64,000 bases of DNA from Paraburkholderia elongata (GTDB taxonomy: Bacteria > Pseudomonadota > Gammaproteobacteria > Burkholderiales > Burkholderiaceae), in the NCBI RefSeq assembly GCF_013177735.1, contig NZ_WOEZ01000139.1, forward strand, positions 1-64,000, written 5' to 3'. A program made the translations under genes and the position numbers. The notes beneath the pieces are model-generated. The model was not told the origin of the DNA and did not search any database. It saw only the letters and a list, made by a program, of their open reading frames with translations. Shown in pieces: positions 58,235 through 64,000 of the stretch. Every line of letters starts with the position of its first letter. Within the stretch, counting starts at the first letter, position 1.

Positions 58235-59704
58235 TCAGGCACGCGCCGTAGCCGCGGCAGCGTAGCCTTCATCCATCTCCGCCGCCTCACGCTCGCCGCG
58301 CAGCACCGCATGCGCTTCCGCACGCGTTGCGACACACGGACCCGAGCCGAGCAGCGGCTTGCGAGCCGTCTCACGCAGCGCGAACACCGACACGATACCG
58401 ATCAACGACGCGCCCATCAGATAGTACGCGGGCATCATCAGATTGCCGGTGCTGTCGACCAGCCATGCTGTCACAAGCGGCGTCGTCCCGCCGAACAGCG
58501 ACACCGAAATATTGAAGCCGATCGCGAGCGCACCGTAGCGGATCTTCGTCGGGAACAGCGCCGGCAGCGCCGACGGCATCACGCCGGTGAAGCACGACAG
58601 CAGCACGCCGAGAATCATCAGGCCGCCGAACACCGGCAGCACCGTGCCCATGCGAATCAGCAACAGCGCGGGAATCGACAGCACGAGCAGACCCACGCAA
58701 CCGAACAGCATCACCGGCTTGCGGCCGATCGTGTCGGACAGGTGGCCGGCTACCAGCGTCATCGGCATCATCAGCACCATCACGAGCAGCACGAGGAAGA
58801 GACCGTGCGTTTCGTTGAAGTGCAGCGTGGCCGACAGATAGCTCGGCAGATACGAGAGCGCCATGTAATCGGTGACATTGAAGATCAGCACGAGGCCGAC
58901 GCACAGCAGAAGCGGCTTCCATTGCTGAATGAGCAACTCGCGGAAAGACTGCTTGGGGAGCGCTTTGTCTTCGGCTTCGCGTTGCTCGGCCTGCTTCTTG
59001 AACGCGGGCGTTTCTTCGAGCTTCATCCGAATATACAGACCGACCAGACCCAATGGGCCCGCGATCAGGAACGGTACACGCCAGCCCCACGAAAGCAGCG
59101 CGTTATTCGACAGCGTCGCCGTGAGGACCGCGACTGTACCCGCGCCGAGCACATAGCCAATCAGCGTGCCGAATTCGAGGAAGCTGCCCATGAAGCCGCG
59201 GCGCTTGTCCGTCGAGAATTCGGCGATGAAGGTGGCGGCGCCGCCGTATTCACCCCCCGTCGAGAAGCCCTGCACCAGGCGCGCGACCAGCAGCAACACC
59301 GGCGCGAAAATGCCGATTGTCGCGTAGCTCGGAATCAGGCCGATTGCGAAGGTGCCGATTGCCATCATGATCATCGTCATGGCCAGCACGCGTTGACGGC
59401 CGATCCGGTCACCCAGCGGTCCGAACACCATGCCGCCGATTGGCCGCACGAGGAACGCCGCGGCGAACGTGCCGAAGGTGGCGATCAACTGCGCGGACGG
59501 ACTCGACGACGGGAAGAACACTTTGCCGAGCGTGACGGCGATATAGCTGTACACGCCGAAATCGAACCATTCCATCGCGTTGCCAAGCGCCATGGCGCCG
59601 ACGGCCCGCTTGAGGAGAGATTTGTCGACGACGGTGATGTCGTCGAGTGAGAGGCGTTGTTCTTCTTTGTGGTGTCGCCAGAAGCCGTTGCTGGAAGCGG
59701 TCAA
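58235..59704 (-). CDS. ProP-like MFS transporter (MHS family, proline/betaine-type)
   Basis: About 489 residues, 12 helices. GNAMEWFDFGVYSYIAVTLG at helix 1, RPIGGMVFGPLGDRIGRQRV, RLVQGFSTGGEYGGAATFIA and FMGSFLEFGTLIGYVLGAGT are hallmarks of the metabolite:H+ symporter family close to ProP. I place the start at a TTG (59704, TASSNGFWRHHKEEQ) with GGAG 8 bp upstream; an ATG at 59749 would add 15 hydrophobic residues and lacks a good site. The C-terminal coiled coil of osmosensing ProP is not obvious, so osmotic regulation is uncertain. Confidence 0.87.
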   Translation of the reverse strand: MTASSNGFWRHHKEEQRLSLDDITVVDKSLLKRAVGAMALGNAMEWFDFGVYSYIAVTLGKVFFPSSSPSAQLIATFGTFAAAFLVRPIGGMVFGPLGDRIGRQRVLAMTMIMMAIGTFAIGLIPSYATIGIFAPVLLLVARLVQGFSTGGEYGGAATFIAEFSTDKRRGFMGSFLEFGTLIGYVLGAGTVAVLTATLSNNALLSWGWRVPFLIAGPLGLVGLYIRMKLEETPAFKKQAEQREAEDKALPKQSFRELLIQQWKPLLLCVGLVLIFNVTDYMALSYLPSYLSATLHFNETHGLFLVLLVMVLMMPMTLVAGHLSDTIGRKPVMLFGCVGLLVLSIPALLLIRMGTVLPVFGGLMILGVLLSCFTGVMPSALPALFPTKIRYGALAIGFNISVSLFGGTTPLVTAWLVDSTGNLMMPAYYLMGASLIGIVSVFALRETARKPLLGSGPCVATRAEAHAVLRGEREAAEMDEGYAAAATARA

Positions 59705-60354
59705 GGTGAAAACTCCAATGACTGCGACGAAACTCATGAAAACGTGCATGAACGTTCCGCCACGGGTGCTGGGGAAGTGCAGTTTCGCGAGCAGAGCGAT
59801 GGCGTCTCTCTCGCCCGGAGGCGATCGAGGAAATGGGCGTGAAAAAAGAAAATAAAACGCCCGTGCCTCGCGAACGATTCGCGAAAAAACACTCGTCTAG
59901 ATTGTGCTGACTGTTGCATCTGCGTGGCCGTGGAAGGGGGGGGCAGATGCATGAGGACGCTTGGGGTGGCTGAAAGCTGGCCCATGCGCCGCTGGAAGGC
60001 TTGAAACGAAAAAGGCCGGTGCTTAATTCGCCGCTCATGGTGAGATCAAGCGGAGAAACGACCGACAAGCCTTCTTGTATAAAAACTATTCAATTCAACC
60101 GGGCCGCATGCAGTAAAAAGGCGCTGCGAGCCACTTTGAAAAGAACGCGAATGAAGGTGAAATGCTGTTGGAACGGTGAACATGATAGCACGATGACGGA
60201 GGATCGCGCAAACCCGAGGTCCCGCGGGAGGCCCCTGGAAGATGCTCAATCCCTTATGGGGTGGGGGATCGAGCGGATTGAGACGGTATGGAAAAAAGGC
60301 TTAAAACGGGTTGGAAATGTACTGTCTGGAGAGTCCGCCGAGTCTCGCGGGACG
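59705..60354. other. Long non-coding stretch upstream of the ProP-like gene
   Basis: About 650 bp without a supported gene. It holds a perfect 7-bp inverted repeat, TCGCGAA-CGA-TTCGCGA (59868-59884), and AT-rich tracts suited to the ProP-like promoter on the minus strand. The open frame at 60001-60462 has no protein-like character. Confidence 0.55.
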
Positions 60355-60387
60355 AAAAAAATCCGCGCACGCGGCGCGGACTTTTTT
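60355..60387. terminator. Intrinsic terminator of yggX
   Basis: TCCGCGC, a 5-nt loop and GCGCGGA, flanked by seven A residues on one side (T-run on the minus strand) and six T residues on the other. It lies 50 bp downstream of yggX. Confidence 0.8.
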
Positions 60388-60437
60388 GCTTTGACCCGAT
60401 TTCCGCCGCGGTGGCAAAAGCGGGGCTCAAGCGTGAC

Positions 60438-60713
60438 TTATTCAGCTGCCGGCGGCACGTAGCCTTGCGCCGTATCCGCGCCTTCGCCGAAGAAGAACTT
60501 TTCGGTCTGCTTCATCAGATATTGGCGTGCGCGCGGGTCGGCCATGTTCAGGCGGTTTTCGTTGATCAGCATGGTTTGCTGCTTCAACCAGGCCTGCCAG
60601 GCTTCCTTCGAAATGCTTTCGTAGATCCGCTTGCCGAGTTCGCCCGGCAGCGGCGGGAAATCGAGGCCTTCGGCTTCCTTGCCGAGCTTCGCGCATTGAA
60701 CCATACGAGTCAT
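60438..60713 (-). CDS. yggX: Oxidative damage protection / iron-trafficking protein YggX
   Basis: 91 residues, the normal length. The N-terminus MVQCAKLGKEAEGLDFPPLP carries the conserved Cys. GKRIYESISKEAWQAWLKQQ and MLINENRLNMADPRARQYLM are signature segments, ending EKFFFGEG. YggX is a small cytoplasmic protein protecting Fe-S clusters from oxidative damage. It lies 55 bp downstream of argA on the same strand, an arrangement I recall as common in Burkholderia. Confidence 0.95.
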   Translation of the reverse strand: MTRMVQCAKLGKEAEGLDFPPLPGELGKRIYESISKEAWQAWLKQQTMLINENRLNMADPRARQYLMKQTEKFFFGEGADTAQGYVPPAAE

Positions 60714-60768
60714 GCTGTGCTTCTCCTGTAATCGATGTGGGGCGGGCAGTCGCTTTATATGGGGACGC

Positions 60769-62157
60769 TCAGAGCTGTTTCATCAGCACGAGCGACTTGC
60801 GCTGCCAGTTATAGAGTCGGCGGCGGTCTTCCGGCAGGTCGTCGACCGTGACCTTGACGAAGCCGCGCTTCAGGAACCAGTGTTCGGTGCGCGTAGTGAG
60901 CACGAAAATTCGCGTGAGGCCGCGTGCCCGGGCGCGTTGTTCGATGCGCTTGAGCAGGCGCTCGCCGTCGCCGGTGCCTTGCGCTTCAGGCGCGACCGTC
61001 AGACACGCCATTTCGCCGATGCGCTCCTGCGGATACGGGTACAGTGCCGCACACCCGAATAGCACGCCATCGTGCTCGATCACCGAGAAATGGTCGATGT
61101 CGCGTTCGATCTGGTGGCGGCCTCGCCGCACCAGCGTGCCGTCGGATTCGAGCGGCTCGATCAGCGAGAGAATGCCGCCGACGTCGTCCGGCGTCGCTTC
61201 GCGCAGGCTTTCGAGGTTCTCGTACGAGATCATCGTGCCCACGCCGTCGTGCAGGAACAGCTCGAGCAGCAGGCTGCCGTCGAGCGCGTAGGGGATGATG
61301 TGCGCCCGCGCCACGCCGCCGCGGCAGGCGCGGATCGAGTGTTTCAGATAGAAGGCTGCGTCGCCGGTGACTTCGCCGCTTTCATGCAGCTTGTAGGCGT
61401 CGTCAAGCGACAGTTCGCGAATCAGTTCGGGCCCGTCTTCGCCGATTTCCATCAAGCCCGGAGTCTCGGTCAGGAACACGATTTTGTCGGCGCGCAGTGC
61501 GATGGCCGCCGCTGACGCGACGTCTTCCATCGACAGATTGAACGCCTCGCCGGTGGGCGAGAAGCCGAGCGGCGACAGCAGCACCAGCTTGCGGCTCGCG
61601 AGCGAATGGCGGATCGAATCCGCGTCGATCTTGCGCACCACGCCGGTGTGGGCGAAATCGACACCGTCCAGAATGCCAACCGGGCGCGCCGTCACGAAGT
61701 TGCCGGACACCACGCTGATGTGCGCGTGCGCCATCGGCGTGTTCGGCAAGCCCTGGCTGATTGCCGCCTCGATATCCAGGCGCACTTCGCCGGCCGCTTC
61801 TTTCGCGGACTCCAAAGCACGCGCGTCGGTAATGCGCATGCCGTGCGAAAACTCGGATTCCACGCCGTGCAGGCTCATCTGCTCTTCGACCTGCGGTCGC
61901 GAGCCGTGCACCAGCACGATCTGGATGCCCATGGCTTGCAACAGCGCGATATCGGACACGAGCGCATTCAGGAGCCCCTGATGCACCACCTCGCCGCCGA
62001 AACCGACGACGAACGTCTTGTTACGGAACGCATGGATGTAAGGGGCGACTGAGCGCATCCAGTCGACGAATTGCGCGTGCTGGGCGAGATCTTCCGTTGC
62101 TCCGGCGGGGGCCGGAACGCTCGCGGGCGCGGGGACGAGGTCGGTTTGGGAATTCAT
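60769..62157 (-). CDS. argA: N-acetylglutamate synthase (first step of arginine biosynthesis)
   Basis: 462 residues in the classical two-domain form. An amino acid kinase-like domain (about 25-300: FVVGFGGEVVHQGLLNALVS, IVLVHGSRPQVEEQM, VGILDGVDFAHTGVVRKID) binds arginine for feedback inhibition. A C-terminal GNAT domain (about 315-455: GEMACLTVAPEAQGTGDGER, GLTRIFVLTTRTEHWFLKRG) transfers acetyl from acetyl-CoA to glutamate. It is divergent from hrpA with only 23 bp between the start codons. Confidence 0.95.
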   Translation of the reverse strand: MNSQTDLVPAPASVPAPAGATEDLAQHAQFVDWMRSVAPYIHAFRNKTFVVGFGGEVVHQGLLNALVSDIALLQAMGIQIVLVHGSRPQVEEQMSLHGVESEFSHGMRITDARALESAKEAAGEVRLDIEAAISQGLPNTPMAHAHISVVSGNFVTARPVGILDGVDFAHTGVVRKIDADSIRHSLASRKLVLLSPLGFSPTGEAFNLSMEDVASAAAIALRADKIVFLTETPGLMEIGEDGPELIRELSLDDAYKLHESGEVTGDAAFYLKHSIRACRGGVARAHIIPYALDGSLLLELFLHDGVGTMISYENLESLREATPDDVGGILSLIEPLESDGTLVRRGRHQIERDIDHFSVIEHDGVLFGCAALYPYPQERIGEMACLTVAPEAQGTGDGERLLKRIEQRARARGLTRIFVLTTRTEHWFLKRGFVKVTVDDLPEDRRRLYNWQRKSLVLMKQL

Positions 62158-62164
62158 GCCGGGG

Positions 62165-62172
62165 ATTATAAT
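62165..62172. promoter_or_regulatory. Palindromic -10 element shared by argA and hrpA
   Basis: ATTATAAT is its own reverse complement and presents TATAAT on both strands. A start site 7 bp downstream would fall at about 62179 on the plus strand (hrpA ATG at 62181) and about 62158 on the minus strand (argA ATG at 62157). Both transcripts would then be leaderless or nearly so. Upstream -35 matches are weak (for example TTGGGA at 62146, 15-bp spacing). Confidence 0.5.
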
Positions 62173-62180
62173 GCGCCCCC

Positions 62181-64000
62181 ATGTCGAATGTACCCAAAAG
62201 TCCCGCTACGGCGAACGAGAATGTGGCGCCGGCCGCCGATCAGGTGAAGCCCAGCGACGCTGCGCGTCGTGCCGCGCAGGACGCTACCCACAACACGCCG
62301 CCAGCAGCGCGTGAGTCCCGGCGCGCCGCGGATGACGCGCGCGCGTCTGCGCAGAAAAAAAATCCACCGCAGGACGCGCGCAGCGAAGGGCGCGCGCAGG
62401 CGCCGAAAACCGCTCGTGAGGGGCAGAAGCATGCGCCACAGGGCGACGCTGCGCGCAGGCAGCCGACTTCCGGCGGCGTGGAGAAGCCCGCGCGCCGCGA
62501 CGATGGACGCGCGCAGAACGCGCCTCACGACCAACGCCAGCAGCAGGGCGATGAACGGCGCACGCAGTCTGAAAACACGCGAGATCCAAATCAGCAGAAG
62601 CGTGGCGACGGTCGTGCCAATCAGCAAAGCGGTGCGCGTGTGCAGAAATCGCCGCAAGCAGGCGATGCACAAAGCGGCCAGGCCCGTCGCGAATCGCGCT
62701 CGCCGCGCGTCCAGCGCGTCGTCGAACCGAACCCGATTCCGCCGATCACGTTCCCCGAAGCGCTGCCGGTCTCCGGCCGCCGTGAGGAGATCGCGCGAGC
62801 CATCGCGCAGAATCAGGTGGTGATCGTCTGCGGCGAGACCGGTTCGGGTAAGACCACCCAGCTGCCGAAAATCTGCCTCGAACTCGGGCGCGGTCTGGGC
62901 GCGGGCGGCACCGGTCTGATCGGCCATACGCAACCGCGCCGGATCGCGGCATCGGCGACGGGCCGCCGCATCGCCGAAGAACTCGGCACGCCGTTCGGCG
63001 AAGTGGTTGGCTACAAGGTGCGTTTTACCGACAATCTGTCGCCGGGCGCGTCGGTCAAACTCATGACCGACGGTATTCTGCTCGCCGAAACGCAGACCGA
63101 TCCGCTGCTCAAAGCCTACGACACGCTGATCATCGACGAAGCGCACGAGCGCAGCCTGAACATCGATTTTCTACTCGGCTATTTGAAGGAAATTCTCGTC
63201 AAGCGTCCCGATCTGAAGCTGATCGTGACGTCGGCGACGATCGACGCCGACCGTTTCGCGCGTCATTTCGGCAGGGACGACAAGCCCGCGCCGGTGATTG
63301 AAGTGAGCGGGCGTCTCTATCCGGTCGAAGTGCGCTATCGGCCGGTCGCGGAGGACAGTCCGGCGGTGAAGGCGGCGGAAGGTTCTTCCTCGTCGTCTTC
63401 GCGTGACAGGCCGAAGACCCAGCGCGAAACGGATCGCGATCTGATGGAAGCGATCGTCGACGCGGTCGACGAGTTGTGCCGCGAAGGCCCTGGCGACGTG
63501 CTGGTATTCCTGCCCGGCGAGCGCGAGATTCGCGATGCCGCCGAGGCGCTGCGCAAGCACCATCCGCCGCATACGGAAATTCTGCCGCTGTTCGCGCGCC
63601 TTTCCGCGGCCGAACAGGAGCGCGTGTTCCGCACCTCGAACGCGCGCCGCATTGTGCTCGCGACCAACGTCGCCGAAACCTCGCTGACCGTGCCGGGGAT
63701 TCGCTATGTGATCGATACGGGCTTGGCGCGCGTGAAGCGCTACTCGTATCGCAACAAGGTCGAGCAACTGCAGGTCGAGTCGATCTCGCAAGCTGCCGCC
63801 AATCAACGGGCAGGGCGCTGCGGCCGCGTTGCCGATGGCGTCTGCATCCGTCTGTATGAGGAAAGCGACTACCAGGGCCGGGTGCGCTTCACCGATCCGG
63901 AGATTTTGCGTTCGTCGCTGGCGTCGGTGATTTTGCGTATGAAGTCGCTGCATCTGACGGCGATCGAAACTTTCCCGTTCATCGAGCCGCCGCCGGGCCG
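62181..64000 (+). CDS. hrpA: ATP-dependent RNA helicase HrpA, N-terminal part (gene runs off window end)
   Basis: About 606 codons are visible. A disordered N-terminal extension of ~190 residues, rich in Gln, Arg, Ala and Asp (for example QRQQQGDERRTQSENTR), precedes the DEAH helicase core. Seen in the core: PEALPVSGRREEIARAI, Walker A GETGSGKTTQLP (from residue 218), TQPRRIAA, Walker B DEAH in LIIDEAHERSLN, SATI, FLPGEREIRD, and motifs V/VI NVAETSLTVPGI and QRAGRCGRV. HrpA unwinds RNA and helps rescue stalled ribosomes or process mRNA. The start is the ATG at 62181. The C-terminal part is beyond position 64000. Confidence 0.93.
   Translation, partial: MSNVPKSPATANENVAPAADQVKPSDAARRAAQDATHNTPPAARESRRAADDARASAQKKNPPQDARSEGRAQAPKTAREGQKHAPQGDAARRQPTSGGVEKPARRDDGRAQNAPHDQRQQQGDERRTQSENTRDPNQQKRGDGRANQQSGARVQKSPQAGDAQSGQARRESRSPRVQRVVEPNPIPPITFPEALPVSGRREEIARAIAQNQVVIVCGETGSGKTTQLPKICLELGRGLGAGGTGLIGHTQPRRIAASATGRRIAEELGTPFGEVVGYKVRFTDNLSPGASVKLMTDGILLAETQTDPLLKAYDTLIIDEAHERSLNIDFLLGYLKEILVKRPDLKLIVTSATIDADRFARHFGRDDKPAPVIEVSGRLYPVEVRYRPVAEDSPAVKAAEGSSSSSSRDRPKTQRETDRDLMEAIVDAVDELCREGPGDVLVFLPGEREIRDAAEALRKHHPPHTEILPLFARLSAAEQERVFRTSNARRIVLATNVAETSLTVPGIRYVIDTGLARVKRYSYRNKVEQLQVESISQAAANQRAGRCGRVADGVCIRLYEESDYQGRVRFTDPEILRSSLASVILRMKSLHLTAIETFPFIEPPPG

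Noticed and set aside
58310..59650. 446-codon frame antisense to the ProP-like gene
   Set aside because: Extreme Arg/His/Gln content and no domains; an artefact of a GC-rich membrane-protein gene.
60001..60462. 153-codon frame upstream of yggX
   Set aside because: It runs through an intrinsic terminator and into yggX on the opposite strand, and the product has no protein-like pattern.
1..64000. CRISPR array, tRNA, rRNA or prophage
   Set aside because: No regularly spaced repeats, cloverleaf-like segments, rRNA sequence or phage structural genes were noticed. A tRNAscan or Infernal run would be needed to exclude small RNAs fully.

Overview
The window is high-GC, densely coded DNA from a Burkholderiales bacterium, most likely Paraburkholderia or a close relative. 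This is inferred from the gene repertoire: two Gram-negative porins with Burkholderia-type signal peptides, class I PhaC with PhaJ, a 600-residue acyl-CoA dehydrogenase beside ETF-ubiquinone oxidoreductase, OruR-type AraC regulators, argA/yggX/hrpA housekeeping genes, and leader and codon style. No rRNA, tRNA, CRISPR array or intact transposon was seen.

Layout. 1-3.7 kb (minus strand): ETF-QO (cut by the window edge), acyl-CoA dehydrogenase, an AraC regulator and a small unknown gene. 3.9-9.5 kb: BON protein, a universal-stress/hemerythrin fusion, a large MalT-like LuxR regulator and a porin, then a decayed EAL gene. 10-12.9 kb: phaJ-phaC, preceded by a second copy of the acyl-CoA dehydrogenase operator, leader and first codons. 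13.2-17.2 kb: a second small gene resembling the one at 3.5 kb, then biotin-dependent pyruvate carboxylase. 17.4-19.4 kb: sulfite dehydrogenase, its cytochrome c and a HiPIP. 19.5-32.3 kb: an accessory catabolic region with a truncated LysR, two SDRs, two paralogous MFS transporters, an AraC regulator, a BKACE (DUF849) enzyme, a quinone oxidoreductase, a TauD-like dioxygenase, a serine hydrolase, a DsbA/FrnE protein, a Rieske ferredoxin and an acyl-CoA ligase. It ends at an IS6-type transposase remnant and a second porin.

34.3-41.9 kb is one compact seven-gene operon: TonB-dependent receptor, ExbB, ExbD, TonB, an alkaline-phosphatase-superfamily phosphoesterase and an OmpR-type two-component system. 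It looks like a self-contained regulated uptake system for an unknown phosphorylated ligand. 42-58 kb holds scattered genes: a YgjP metalloprotease, an FdhF/YdeP molybdoenzyme, a MocR regulator, a BMP-type binding protein with a nucleoside/guanine deaminase, a GGDEF-EAL protein, a MerA-like flavoprotein, TMEM175, a broken membrane protein and a phosphoesterase. 58-64 kb returns to core genes: ProP-like transporter, yggX, argA and the 5' part of hrpA.

The strongest new observations are as follows. (1) A roughly 254-bp collinear duplication places the same AraC-type direct-repeat operator and the first codons of an acyl-CoA dehydrogenase in front of phaJC, which suggests beta-oxidation and PHA synthesis share a regulator. 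(2) Two small genes share a W-A-W-A...D-W-M-D-x-H signature. (3) The receptor/ExbBD/TonB/phosphoesterase/two-component operon. (4) The BKACE/TauD/Rieske/ligase cluster looks like an uncharacterised catabolic route. All functions are read from motifs and remembered family features; no database search was run.
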